From Branchiostoma floridae (taxonomy: Eukaryota; Chordata; Leptocardii; Amphioxiformes; Branchiostomatidae), in the NCBI RefSeq assembly GCF_000003815.2, contig NC_049994.1:9829148-9893147 (forward strand): a stretch of DNA of 64,000 nucleotides. Direction: 5' to 3'. The number at the start of each line of letters is the position of its first letter. The first letter of the stretch is position 1. The notes under the pieces are model-generated. The model was not told the origin of the DNA and did not search any database. It saw only the letters and a list, made by a program, of their open reading frames with translations. Shown here piece after piece: positions 13,901 through 24,500 of this stretch. The translations under genes and the position numbers were made by a program.

Positions 13901-16521
13901 TCTCGTTTTTTTAAACATCCTGCCGGGCCCCAGTTTGGAAATGTGACCTGGGATCCATCCATGGCCGGTTCTGGGCAGTTCTCAGACAAATGTAGCTCTG
14001 CCCACGATTTCTTCAAATGTAGAGAGACAAATATTCGACTGAAATGCAGCCAGTCTTTCCTTGGTCAAACTGCTGATTGCCTTACAAACATTGGTTGAAC
14101 TACTAATTGTGGATATCAAAACTGAGATTTTTTGTGATAGATACTTGAAGGTTAGTCTCCCTGTGAAGCCTAAATAAACATATTCATTGCAAATGTACAT
14201 GTGTACTCATAATGTTTCCTATGTTTTCAGCCTCTCTCTCCAGGTGCCAGCATTCAAGAGACACAGAACTGGCTGGTGCACAACAGATTTGGGAACTATG
14301 TCAGAACATTTAATAACTTTGCAGGTGGGTGCACACATTTGGGAATCTTAACTTACATACTGTAGACCGTAAAATCTTTGCCGTGGTTTTACTTTTAGCT
14401 TTGTGTCCTTCACAGTGACCTCTCCACAGCTAATTTTTTGTAACTCGGCAAATACTTTTTGTATTGGTACTGTTCTGCATTGAATCATTTCATCCAGGAA
14501 CTTAATACACTACAGAAAACTTTTTCCGTTTCTATAGCAAAATGAGGTCTCCTCTGCAATTAGATAAATTTACATTAGCATTGTTCCTTTGTTTTGTTCA
14601 GGAGCTGACTTGTTGAGACTAACCAGAGAAGACTTGGTGCAGATTTGTGGCCCAGCTGATGGCATCAGACTTTTCAATGCCCTTCAAGCCAGGTAACCAT
14701 GGCAACTGTGACCATGACAACTACAACCTCTGTAACGTGCCATAGGATTACACTTGTCTATAGATGTGACTTCATGGCCATTTAACTATGACATTGTCTT
14801 TGTTGTCCTGAAGAAAGTACAGGCATTGGAAGTCTTTTGCTATGTCTCGTTCTTACCTGTGCTTGTCTTTTATCTTTTCAGAGCAATTAGACCAAGACTG
14901 ACCATGTACGTCTGTCTAGAGTCACAACATGGTAAGTACACCTATGTCGCCTTGTATTTGAGTGTGTGTATGGGGGGGGGGGAGGGAGAATCTCTACTCT
15001 ACTGTTCTTGTAACAAGATGCAGACCTGTGAGCTCACAGTTGATTTGACTGAGTCCGGGGTAATAGAGCACCTCAATTTGAGAATGATTGCCCTGTTGGG
15101 TTTTCAACTAAACATACATGTGTATCATGGCATGTCCTTGCATAGATGACAGAGCTTATCAGTTTTAAAACTGAAGAATTACAAAAAAAAGTCAACTCTC
15201 TTCAGGACACCTGCATCTTTTTTAATCTACCAGTCAAAATACTTTGAATCCCTTAGTAGGTATCCTAGTCAGGACAATCTCAAAGACAATGCTACTAAAT
15301 TTCTCACAATGGTTTGCTCTGTTTTCCCAATCATCTGCCTGTTACCAACTTCATAACAATGGCTTACTCTGTTTTCCCTCATGCAGTCTGCTTGTTACTA
15401 CATGTAACTTCCTAATGTTGACTTGCTCTGTTTCTCCAATCCATCATGTTATCTGGCCTGATTAAATCTCACTTGAAGCAGCCTGCCCAACATCCAGCTA
15501 CAGTCCTGGACAGCAGAGTGCTACACAAACTACATGTTATCTGCCTGTCAGCAACTTTCTAACAATGGCTTGCTCTGTTTCCCCAGTCTATCATGCAATC
15601 TTCCTGGAGAACCTGTGTGTGGAAGAGCTGAAGCTGAAGATTGCCCAGCTGTTCAACGCCTCTCCTTCACAGTTAGCTGATCTCTACAGACAAGGGCCCA
15701 CTGGGATCCATGTCATCATCACTGATCAGGTAACACATGCTTTTTTCTATCATTTTGTTACCAAAAATTATGATATTTCTGCCACAAAGACAAAAATTCA
15801 ACACTTTGAAAAGAGCTTTAAAGACAGCACCATCTTTAATATCAGTGGGTTTGCTACACAAGATACCTGAAGTCTAAATAAAAATTCACTACTTACTTTG
15901 TCAAGTGGTCCAGATACAGGTACAAGTACACATATCTAGACCCCTTTACTCACTGGTAACTGTTGTTGTTGAGAACTTTGTAATATCTATTGGCACCTAT
16001 GGTAGCAACTTTCCATGCTGCATCAGTAATGGGGTATATTGTTACAGGGATAGATTGCTAGCCCTTCCCCTACTTTTACAATGTACAAGTTCTTGCACAC
16101 ATCGTTGTGCTTAGGTACACAGCCCTATCTTGGTTCCTTTTTTGTACCTTTGTTCATTATAGGATTTCCCATGATCCTATGGTAGAGCTGGCTATTGAAA
16201 AGCATTTATGACAGTATTTTCCTTGACTGTTACAACACTTACAGATCAACCAACATTTTTACCAACTTTTGTATTACTTTTGCAGATGGTGCAAAATCTC
16301 AACGATGAGACTTGTTTTGCCCTGTCCATGGTCAAAGGTAATACATCTTTTAATGAAAGTCGTTTTTTAATTGTATTTGTAGGTTGCCCAGTTCCTTGTA
16401 AGTTCTTATCAAGTTCTGTTTAGTGAACTATGTTGGCCACATAAATAAGTTGGTTATTTATCTATTTTCTCTCTTTACAGCGGAGAATGACGAGACCAGA
16501 TACCATGTGGTCTTCAAGTAG
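428..16521 (+). CDS. TFCP2: TFCP2/UBP1-family (CP2/LSF) transcription factor, 3' 14 exons, 5'-partial
   Basis: Sequence-specific nuclear transcription factor of the CP2 branch of the grainyhead superfamily. Coding exons, all GT-AG: 428-504, 1079-1149, 2616-2721, 3533-3639, 4186-4323, 4797-4901, 6561-6643, 12600-12678, 14231-14324, 14602-14692, 14882-14931, 15587-15729, 16286-16337, 16481-16521 (TAG). Phases match at every junction; after one leftover base the exons give 411 codons plus stop. CP2 hallmarks seen are [24 protein letters not shown]-like [41 protein letters not shown] and DREKMEKK, then a short Ser/Pro/Thr linker, [15 protein letters not shown] and [12 protein letters not shown]. 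The N-terminal exons lie left of the window. TFCP2 and UBP1 are vertebrate duplicates, so an amphioxus gene would be co-orthologous to both; a grainyhead-like gene is unlikely because the C-terminal half matches CP2. Confidence 0.93.
876..937. repeat. Perfect 27-bp inverted repeat with 8-bp loop
   Basis: Positions 876-902 are the exact reverse complement of 911-937, separated by ACAGCCCA. It lies in the TFCP2 intron between 504 and 1079. As RNA or single-stranded DNA it would form a 27-bp hairpin. No target duplication is obvious. Confidence 0.9.
1303..2457. mobile_element. Palindromic TIR element interrupted by the hAT insertion
   Basis: Outside the hAT copy, TAGCCTGGGTA (1303-1313) and TACCCAGGCTA (2447-2457) are inverted copies. 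The similarity runs inward through ATTTCTACTGGGGCTCCTTA (about 1320-1340) and its complement (about 2418-2440). Without the hAT insert and one target copy, the host element would be about 100 bp, nearly all palindrome. Confidence 0.75.
1351..2395. mobile_element. Non-autonomous hAT-like DNA transposon, 1045 bp
   Basis: The ends are a perfect 16-bp TIR: TAGTGGTGCGTACCGG at 1351-1366 and its reverse complement at 2380-2395. It is flanked by a perfect 8-bp direct repeat CTCACAAC (1343-1350 and 2396-2403), the target-site size typical of hAT transposons. Subterminal CCGGAACC/GGTTCCGG-type motifs recur near both ends (about 1364-1450 and 2310-2385). A 70-codon ORF at 2028-2240 has no recognisable transposase feature, so the copy is judged non-autonomous. 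It sits in the TFCP2 intron 1150-2615. Confidence 0.92.
5400..5690 (+). repeat. Possible degenerate tRNA-derived SINE
   Basis: It contains a B-box-like GAGTTCAAGTCCC near 5448-5460, followed by weak similarity (..GGTCTATTGTTCAC.., ..CAGAAAGGAAGGA..) to 10860-11215. Both copies lie in TFCP2 introns. The head is too decayed to fold as a tRNA. Confidence 0.35.
6561..12678 (+). CDS. TFCP2: Variable linker exons of the TFCP2-like gene
   Basis: Exons 6561-6643 and 12600-12678 encode a Ser/Pro/Thr-rich linker between the DNA-binding and SAM-like parts: [15 protein letters not shown]..., then [20 protein letters not shown].... They are joined in phase (AG|A gives Arg). An alternative acceptor (CCCCCACAG) inside the second exon near 12646 could skip part of it. 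The linker is poorly conserved in the family, so these two exons rest on splice sites and phase rather than on similarity. The 5.96-kb intron between them is the largest of the gene and is rich in transposon fragments. Confidence 0.75.
6734..7103. mobile_element. 370-bp TIR element flanked by 52-bp direct repeats
   Basis: The ends are AGGGCTCTAG (6734-6743) and CTAGAGCCCT (7094-7103). The element is bracketed by imperfect direct copies of a 52-53-bp sequence (6681-6733 and 7103-7155, sharing CATCAAGAGGGTCGG). A diverged relative lies at about 11250-11572 (shared CTAGCCAGCGTC and TTCCGT). Confidence 0.65.
7380..7556 (+). mobile_element. 3' end of a CR1/L2-like LINE
   Basis: The tail TTGTTGTGAGCCCTGGAAGA, then GGGCATCCTAATAAACTCAAA, resembles the 3' terminus common to CR1/L2-type retrotransposons in invertebrate chordates (recalled, not searched). 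No reverse-transcriptase reading frame remains, so it would be a 5'-truncated copy. Confidence 0.5.
7695..7904. mobile_element. 210-bp TIR element with internal CGCGG repeats
   Basis: The ends are TACTGTAAATGCA (7695-7707) and TGCATTTACAGTA (7892-7904), a perfect 13-bp TIR. Inside, motifs such as TTCGCGGTGG, TTCGCGGAAG and CCGCGAACAT recur in both orientations, so the element is far more CpG-rich than the intron around it. No ORF. Confidence 0.85.
8252..8449. mobile_element. TIR element of about 198 bp
   Basis: The ends read GGTCTGCATGG and, inverted, GGTCTGTATGG. The interior repeats CGTAATTCGTAG (8303-8314 and 8331-8342). The exact ends are uncertain. Confidence 0.5.
10860..11215 (+). repeat. 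Possible degenerate tRNA-derived SINE, second copy
   Basis: The B-box-like GAGTTTGAATCCC lies near 10910-10922. The downstream GGTCCACTGTTCATTG and CAGAAAGGAAGGATGG resemble parts of 5400-5690. It is too diverged for firm assignment. Confidence 0.35.
12747..13080. mobile_element. 334-bp TIR element
   Basis: GGCTTTTAGCTAGG (12747-12760) pairs with CCTGGCTAAAAGCC (13067-13080) with one mismatch. The interior also has GGGGTCCAAAT near the left end and GGGGAGTCCAAAT near the right. It begins 68 bp after a TFCP2 exon. Confidence 0.6.
13756..13948. mobile_element. 193-bp MITE, family GGTCACATTTCC, copy 1
   Basis: A 16-17-bp TIR (GGTCACATTTCCAAACC at 13756; GTTTGGAAATGTGACC ending 13948). The interior, including AGACACCAAAATACACAA and GTGCATATTTCTAG, matches a second copy at 25491-25664 inside the neighbouring gene, so this is one transposon family. 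Confidence 0.85.
14231..16521 (+). CDS. TFCP2: SAM-like and C-terminal oligomerisation exons of the TFCP2-like gene
   Basis: Six exons encode [38 protein letters not shown] and [19 protein letters not shown], then [34 protein letters not shown] and the end YHVVFK-stop at 16519-16521. This is the SAM-like domain followed by the ubiquitin-like dimerisation region of LSF/UBP1. The Gln-rich stretch seen in mammalian TFCP2 between CQES and VYHAI is absent: exon 14882-14931 passes directly into VYHAIF. Confidence 0.92.
15466..15535 (+). repeat. Dispersed repeat shared with 51578-51655
   Basis: AAATCTC.CTT...GCAGCC and CAGCAGAGT.....CACA.ACT are shared by the two places about 36 kb apart. Family unknown. 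This copy lies 50 bp upstream of a TFCP2 exon. Confidence 0.55.
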
Positions 16522-19106
16522 TAACCAGGACAAGTCCTATTAGTTTTAGATACATGTCTTCTAAGGAGTTTTGTCAAAGGATGAAAGGAAACTGCTGTTG
16601 ATATCTTAAAGAAATCGCTATAAAACTGCTTCCAAGAAGTAGAGATATGAAAAAAAGACACAGAATCATTGCAAAATCTACTATATAAGCCATTAAGTCA
16701 CCCTGCCAACAACCTCCGGTCAGATTGTTGATATTTAGAAGGTGACTGAGTTTCAAAATCTGCAGAGCTTTGCCTGAAAATCAACCTTATCACAATGGAT
16801 GAGGTTCTGTGACCTGTAAACATTGGCCAGGCTGAAAATTGCACAGTGGTTGAGAGGAGATGGCTGTGTTGCTGCGGAAAATATTAAGAGCTCACTGCCT
16901 CTCACGGTGAGCTATTTTTCTGCTGTTTGAAGCCGGCTTAAGGGATGCTTGATTGCATGTAGATAAGAGAAATCTATTCTTCTTCTGAATTAGGAACACT
17001 TTCAATGCCCTGTATACACACTATAAACTGCAAACTATCAAACTAACTACAAGGTAAAGAAAGAAATGCTTCTTTGTTTTTTCTCAGGGATAAGTCAATA
17101 TCAAACATGGTCAAACTGACACTGCCTTTGCTAAACAAAAATGTTGCAACGCTGTATTCCATGAATGCACCCATTGAGTAACTTTGTAAAACAATCCATA
17201 AGACAAAAATGAGACAATTCTAGAGATGATATATTCTGCTTTAACTGACTTTGCTGTAGACAGTAACACTTCAAATGGAACATATCAGTCATTGCCATCG
17301 TAGAGAGAGCTGGCAAACAATTCTGTTTGTCATACTGAAAAGCAGCTATAAAGATTCAGACCAGTGAAACATTGCACTGTAGTTACTCATTTATTCTCTT
17401 CAACCCTGGAGAGACATTGCTAAAAAAATTACATGTACAAGAAAACCTTAAGTTGAAAAGTAGTTCGTTTGCATGCTATGTCAACCTGTATAATTTCACT
17501 TCTCTGTCTCAAAATGTGGATAGTTGCTTGAAAGCTGTACATGAAAGCTGACACTTGCCTACCAATGGCCAGTATTTCTATAGAATAACTAACTAAAGTG
17601 GTTCAGGTGTAGTGAAATGATAGAGGACTTTTGTGAAGCAAACAGATGAAATCGGCAGGATATACGTGAAGACATTCAACACAGTTTTGAAAAGACGGTT
17701 TACTTGTAGAGATTGTATTATTTGTTTTTATGAGAATGAATACAAAGGCAGAAAACTACAGGAAGTTAGTTTTTATTGTCAACAGATTGTATTGTCCAGG
17801 AGGAAAAGGAGATCACTATATGACTGTGAATGATATAATGTTTTCTATGAGCTTGTCTGCCAGCTAAGCTGTAAGATTTCAGAGTCTAGAAACTTTCTGT
17901 TCATGAAATATGTATATTTTTGGCTAACTGATACTAAACGTTTGTCATTATTTATAAAAATCGCAGGTAAAAGTCTTAAGGCTACTACTTAGTCTAACAG
18001 CAAAACATTCTCATGTTCAACGTTAAGAGAAATTTTATGAACATGTTAGTTAAAATCAAAGCCAATTATGAAAATTGCAGAGGAAATTTTAGAATGATAT
18101 TCACCTTAAAAAGATGTACGTCTAGCTGTCATTTTGAAACAAACTGGTGATGATTTGTAGTTTTTAGTCTTGAGTTTTGAATGTCATCAGAATTTCAGTA
18201 TTTATGTATGGAACCAAGAGTGCAGTATGTCTTGAGTGTAAACCGTACCTACATGTATCTATGTATACATAGATTCAGTCTGCAGACTTCCTATTCAGCT
18301 AGCCTGGTACCCATTCTATTCTAGTTCTGTTTGCTTCTTTTGTGGCTTTGCTGCAAAATAGTCTAGCGTTCATTGATAGAGAAACTATTGGTACATTCTG
18401 TACTTGAACATTCGTCCTAAAATATAGGCTAGAGTTGGCTCTGAGCCCTTTGGCCCTGGGGTTCAAGGCAGCTGATGAATTTTTGATTCCTGAAATTATG
18501 CAGGAAGTAAGAACCAAACATATAGATTGGGAAGGGGCACAGACTATTTTGCATAGAGCAATCATAGGAGCGAAACAGAACTAGATGGATTCAAGGCTGC
18601 ATTGATTTAGTTTGCTGCGGTTTCCTATTACTGTTCTTTTTGGTCCATCCCAAATTCATTGTCAATTTGTTGATTTGTATTTTGAAGTGATGACTTGCAA
18701 GTGTGTACATTGTATAAGGTGCTGTCAGCGATGAGTATTTCTGGGTAAGGTACACGTACTGGTCATTGCTCTTTTCTGTACATGGTGATGATGATGTTGA
18801 AAGCTTTGAATGAGCAGTTTCGTTATTTTAAGGCTGTTTAAAATGAGCTTTTGGGTTAGACGTGAGATGTATTGCAATGATGAAGGAACAAATGCCTTGA
18901 TGTCATCTTTGTGGTTTGGTGTATTTTTTTTACAAGTGAATGTAAGTTCTGAATTATTTACTTATTACAGTCTTACATTCTTGCAGTGTACAGTGGATTC
19001 ATAAGATCATATCTTAAGCACTAGCTAGTCATTAATGTTAAAATTATTATTTGTTAACAAATGATTATGCCAGTACTACAATATGCTACAATTATTAACA
19101 CCTTGA
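16522..19106 (+). other. Probable long 3' UTR of the TFCP2-like gene
   Basis: 2.6 kb of AT-rich sequence follows the TAG at 16519-16521. I find no credible coding exon and no TIR transposon until 19107. The only nearby AATAAA (19198-19203) lies inside a TIR element, so the true polyadenylation site is not fixed. This is inference from composition and absence of other features. Confidence 0.4.
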
Positions 19107-19389
19107 CAGGGTTTGACAAGTCCACTAGCCTGATTGTACCGAGCAAGTGCATGTCCTACCTCACTTGCCCATTTTTCGTGAGATTTTGATATACTTGAAT
19201 AAAACTGTCCAGTCATGACATCAAGCATCAGTCAACACAGAAACTTTTAATAGAGCCAATGATAAAAGAGTTCCATTACTACAGAGAGTTCATTTAAATT
19301 TTGGGCAAGTGAAAAGTTGGTTCGGGCAAGTAAATTCTTTATGTAGTTGCCCGGTTGGACAAGTTGTTTAGAAAACTTGTCAAACCCTG
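19107..19389. mobile_element. 283-bp TIR element between the convergent genes
   Basis: A perfect 15-bp TIR: CAGGGTTTGACAAGT at 19107-19121 and its complement at 19375-19389. The interior carries GGGCAAGT/ACTTGCCC motifs in both orientations. It contains an AATAAA at 19198 that could supply a polyadenylation signal to the TFCP2 transcript. Confidence 0.85.
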
Positions 19390-20087
19390 ACTTGAAAGCA
19401 TTTTGATTTAACACTAAGACTGTAAATATGATTCAACAACACATTGAAAATAGTGCCAATAGCGGCCTATATCACAGAAGGGAAATCACACTACATAATC
19501 ATGTCATAATGATTGTGCCTGTACTACAATCTATGAGCATGAGAACCTTTTTGATTTAAAACTACTTAGTTGGTCCATATATTGCGAATGGCAGACTTAA
19601 TCACATAACACATACTCATGATGAAGCAATTCCACACCAAGAGCCACATGAATTCTTAACCTTATACACACAACAGCTTATACTTAACACATTTCTAAGT
19701 TTCCCTAACTTTACATAGGTCCTTGAATTGTCAATACATTGGGAAAATTGAGCTTAGTATTGAGTCTCCAGCTCTTTTACAGAATCCTTACCTTTGCTAA
19801 CTGGTTTTTAAAGGTAACACCAAACCTACCTTCATAACAGTCTCTACCAAACTGCTTGGGTTCTTTACAAGGTAAACATTGGATCAGAAGGAAATGATTT
19901 GACAGAGGAATTCCCCAGGCGAAATGTTACGTTTTGATAGCCCAGGAAGCCAACATGTAACACTGATCAACTCATTTGTCAAAGCATTCTTCTTATTTGG
20001 TCACATGAAGATTGTAAAATGCTTATACTTCATGAAAACAAACTGGTCTTGGAAACAAACAGAAGGTGATAAGTTTGAGGATACTCC
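19390..20087 (-). other. Probable 3' UTR of the mosaic gene
   Basis: An AT-rich interval between the mosaic stop codon and the TIR element at 19389. No coding exon is seen. I found no clean AATAAA on the minus strand, so the end is open. Confidence 0.35.
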
Positions 20088-21515
20088 TCAAGGTATGGCA
20101 CCGTTGCCTGCAGGTACACACCTGGAAAGAATAAGTTTACCCTCTGCCTCCAAGACGGTTCTGAATCTGGTGTAGGCGTGCTCGATGCACTCTGCTAAGG
20201 CGGTGGTGTAGCACCCGTACAACTCGTAGTGGGCCCTGGAGTTATAAAACAGGATGTATAGAATTGGTTAGATAGGTGCTTTTGGAACTACATAGTTCTC
20301 CTGAATGTAGTCTTTGGTTCACACTTTACAATTAGATATGCATGCAGTTCAATCTGAATAACAAGGTGTACATGTAATTAATAATGGTAAAAGATCATGC
20401 ATCTAGCCTATAATGTGTCTTTTCTGAATCAATTGCTGTATTTAATTTATTACCTGAAGGCTATATTTTGTGTACATGTATTTAGTTTACCAGGGAAGAT
20501 GTTTATTAGGCACTTTTTAATACTCCCTGTATTTGCCTTGAAGAATTGGAAGAGACGATTTAACATATACTCCATCTGCGCATCTTTTATGCATGTATTT
20601 CACTTTTCTATTGTCCCTACAAACAAGGAAAAACTCGATACTCACAGACAGAAAGCTCTATGCGATAGTTTCCCGCTTCTCCGGATCTTGTATGCCTGGT
20701 GTTGATACCTTGCGTAACAGGTGCTGAACTCCTCTGCAACGAATGGCGCACAGCCGAGGTCTGTACGAAAAGAAGTAGAGGGTCTGAGACAAATGTGATG
20801 GATGAAAATGGCCATTTTTGCAGACTTCTGAACTGGCAGTGTGTATTTTTTTTGGGTAGCGCCGACCCACGATTTTGTGAACGATATCTGTGAATGCTCG
20901 AATCGGGGTTCCATTCAAAAGTTATTAGGATACGAACCCCAACCTTGTGATCCAAAAGGAAATTGCTAAACATTAAATTATTGCATTGGCAGCATGGAAG
21001 GCGTAAAGACTAGTACATGTATCTACATTTCTTATTCAGCTTTACCAACAACGTTACCTTCTTGCTCCTCTGACTCTGGCACTATCTCTTCAACTGAAGC
21101 TGGCTCAACTGGTTTGGACTCAAAGACAACGATCGGCTCCCCTTTCTCAGCATCTGCAGGTGTAGAGACAATGCATTGGTAGGAAAGACATACTAGAATT
21201 TCTCGCCAGTAAAAGTAAAGTAATGCATATTGATATTGAGAAAGTCTTCAAAGAAATCTAATCCAGTGGTCAAGATTTCTAGGTACTTGATACCTCGTTG
21301 GAAACAAGGGCTCAGCAGGACAAGGGTTAAACATCAATCAAGTTAGAGAATAACGTGATGAAATGACCTGCATCTTCAGTTGGATCTACTTCTGTGCTGA
21401 GTCGACGTAACTCTGCCACTCCTATCACGTTGGTCTCATCCTCGCTCGCTTCCTGGCGTGTCTGCTCGTCAGGTTCCCCCTCCTCAGTTTCAACCTCCGA
21501 CACTATTTCCTGAGG
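20088..21515 (-). CDS. C-terminal exons of the mosaic gene, with Cys-containing tail
   Basis: Exons 21515-21368 and 21153-21058 taper off the acidic region. Exons 20760-20709 and 20235-20088 encode a compact tail with five cysteines: [51 protein letters not shown]-stop. The 52-bp exon 20760-20709 was found from phase: the last exon needs a two-base carry-over (AG), and only this exon supplies it (TTTCGTACAG acceptor, AG|GTATCA donor). I do not recognise the tail as a named domain; its spacing suggests a small disulphide-linked helical module. Confidence 0.72.
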
Positions 21516-24500
21516 CTATAAACATACAAAAAAATAAAAATACAATCACCGTTTGCAATTCCTACATGTGTAAAAATGTTAAGTTCTGCTGCGTTAGAGG
21601 CACTTGACGTTATAGGTAACCTAAACGTATTGTGTGTGCACTGCCTGTCTAATGGCAATATTTCTGCACACCTTTCCATGTACTAACATGCATTCGTAGT
21701 TCTGTCTTGTTTTAAGTTGTGACTTCCGCGATATTTGCTATACATATCACAAATCACTACATTGTGAGTTAACGTAATTCTTTATGAATTCAAATAGTCA
21801 TGGCATCCATCAAACCTCCAGTTCCGCAGCAGTCTCCCTGGGTTCTCCTGGCAGCATCGTTGGCTCCTCTGTCTCCTGTTCTGTCTCACTCTCTGCCACA
21901 TCCACCGAAACGTCAACCACAGGCACAATTTCTGTTGTTTCCTCTTCTTCTTCTGGCACACTGTCCTCTTCTATCTCTGGGAGGCCCTCCTCCCCTGGCT
22001 GCTCTGTTACTTCAGCTAATATATCGTCTGTTTGAGGGTCATCGACAGGAGCCAGCTCCGTCGTCGCCTCTTCCTCCATATCAGCCACTTCTGTAGTGTC
22101 GTCCTCCGGGTCTACCTGTGCTATAGGCTCCTCCTCTTTCTCGGTGTCAACTTCTATAGTCTCTACATCCTCTACCTCCATATCAGGTTCTTCTGTTGCA
22201 GCCTCCTCTTTCTCCATGTCGACTTCTGTTGTCTCCTCGTCATTGTCTTCCGCCGTTTTGACTTGTTCTGTTGTCTCCTCTTCCTCTGTGTCAGTCTCTG
22301 TTGTCTCCTCTTTATCCATGTCGGCTTCTGTCGTCTCCTCCTCTTTTTCCGCATCGGTTTCTGCTGTTGTCTCTTCATCTGTAGTCTCCTCCTGTTTTTC
22401 CATATCCACTTCTTCTGTTGTCTCCTCGTCTTTTTCTATTTCCACTTCTTCTGTTGCCTCCTCCTCTGCCTCTATTTCCACTTCATCTGTAGTTTCCTCC
22501 ATTTCTGCTTCCTCTGCTTTTTCTGTGTATGCAAAACATGAAAATTGTTAATGTTATAACTATTGACACAAAACTTTGCTGAGCTTTTTGGAAGCTTTTC
22601 TGTCGTTACCTTAATGTATAGTCTATGAACGCATTGCTCATAATAATTANNNNNNNNNNNNNNNNNNNNNNNNNNNNNNNNNNNNNNNNNNNNNNNNNNN
22701 NNNNNNNNNNNNNNNNNNNNNNNNNNNNNNNNNNNNNNNNNNNNNNNNNNNNNGTGAGTGATCACGAATTGCTTACCTTCTGAATCTACTTCGGTGTCCA
22801 TCCGTGCGATCGGCTGGACTTCTGCAGATTCTTCCTCCATCTCAGGAGGCTGGATCAGCTCAGCTATGACGTTAGTCTCCTCTTCAGATTCTTCACTTCC
22901 TTCGGGTCGTTCTTCCTCCTGCACGGGTTCATCTTCCTCTTGCACGCCTTCAGCATCGGTGCTGTCATCTTCTACTTCTCCCTCCTCTTCTACTTCACCC
23001 ATGTCAGGTTCTTCGTCAGCCTCCTCACTTGCCTTCTGATCATCCGTTTCCTCTGTCTCCTCTGCTGTCTCTCCTGCTATCTCTTCTTCTGTAGTCTCGT
23101 CCTCTTTTTCCACTTCTTCTGTAACACCCTCCTCTTTCTCCATTTCCACTTCTGTTGTCTCCTCCTCTTTTTCCATTTCCGCTTCCTCTGTTGTCTCCTC
23201 CTCTTCTTCTTCCATTTCCACTTCTTCTGTTGTCTCCTCCTCTTTTTCCATTTCAACTTCTTCTGTTGTCTCCTCCTCTTTCTCTATTTCCGATTCTTCT
23301 GTTGTTTCCTCCTCCTTTTCCATTTCCACTTCCTCGGTTGTCTCCTCTTTATCCATTTCCTCTTCAAGTGTTGTCTCCTCTTTCTCCATGTCCACTTCTT
23401 CTTTAGCCTCCTCCTCTTTTTCTATTTCCTCTATTGTTTCCTCCTCTTTTTCCACTTCCACTGTTTCCACCTCTTTTTCTATTTCCATTTCTGCTTCCTC
23501 TGTAGTCTCCTCCTCTTTCTCCATTTGCACTTCCTCGGTTGTCTCCTCTTTATCCATTTCCCCTTCAACTGTTGTCTCCTCTTTCTCCATTTCCACTTCA
23601 CCTGTTGTCTCCTCTGTCTCCATTTCTACTTCACCTGTAGCCTCCTCCTCTACCTCTACTGCAGTCTCTCCTGTCTCTGCATCCGTCACGTCTTTCGTCT
23701 CCTCCTCCATGTCTGCGGCTTCAGTAGCCGCCTCCACCACGTCCTCCACCTCAGAAGCTCCGGTTGGCTCTACCGTGTCCTCCTTCGCGTCTTGTATTTG
23801 TTCTTTTGTGTCTTGCAATGGTGACATTTCAGTGCCATATTCTTCCTCTCCTGTTTGCATTCGTGACCCTGTGTATGCAAAAACATGAACATTGTTACCG
23901 TTGTAACTATTGATACAAACCTTTGCTCATCTGTCATTACGTAGTGTATTTTTGGAAGCCTTCCTCTCGTTATCTTAACATATAATCACGTCTTTTTGTT
24001 AGACTTGGTCATAAATAATGTACAAAGCAAAATTGTGTAAGTGAGTGATCATGAGCCGCTTACCGTCTGAATCTACTTCGGTGTCCATCCGTGCTATCGG
24101 CTGGACTTCTGCAGATTCTTCCTCCATCTCAGGAGGCTGGATCACCTCAGCTATGACGTTAGTCTCCTCTTCAGATTCTTCACTTCCTTCTGGTCGTTCT
24201 TCCTCCTGCACGGGTTCATCTTCCTCTTGCTCACCTTCAGCATCGGTACTTTCATCTTCTGCTTCCTCCTCCTCTTCTACTTCACCCATGTCAGGTTCCT
24301 CCTCCGCCTCCTCACTTGCCTTCTGATCATCCGTTTCCTCCTTCGTGTCTTCCCCATCTGTGCCCTCTGTCTCTTCTGCTGTCTCTCCTGCTATCTCTTC
24401 TTCTGTAGTCTCGTCCTCTTTCTCCATTTCCGCCTCTTCTGTAGTTTCATCCTCTTCCTCCGTTTCCATTTCGTCTGTAGTATCCATCTCTTCTTCCTTC

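Noticed and set aside
19198-19203. AATAAA as the TFCP2 polyadenylation signal
   Set aside because: It lies inside a TIR transposon; it may be used but sequence alone cannot show it.
20617-20973. Minus-strand frames of 86-118 codons as separate genes
   Set aside because: Only 20760-20709 is bounded by splice sites and fits the phase of the mosaic gene; the rest is intron.
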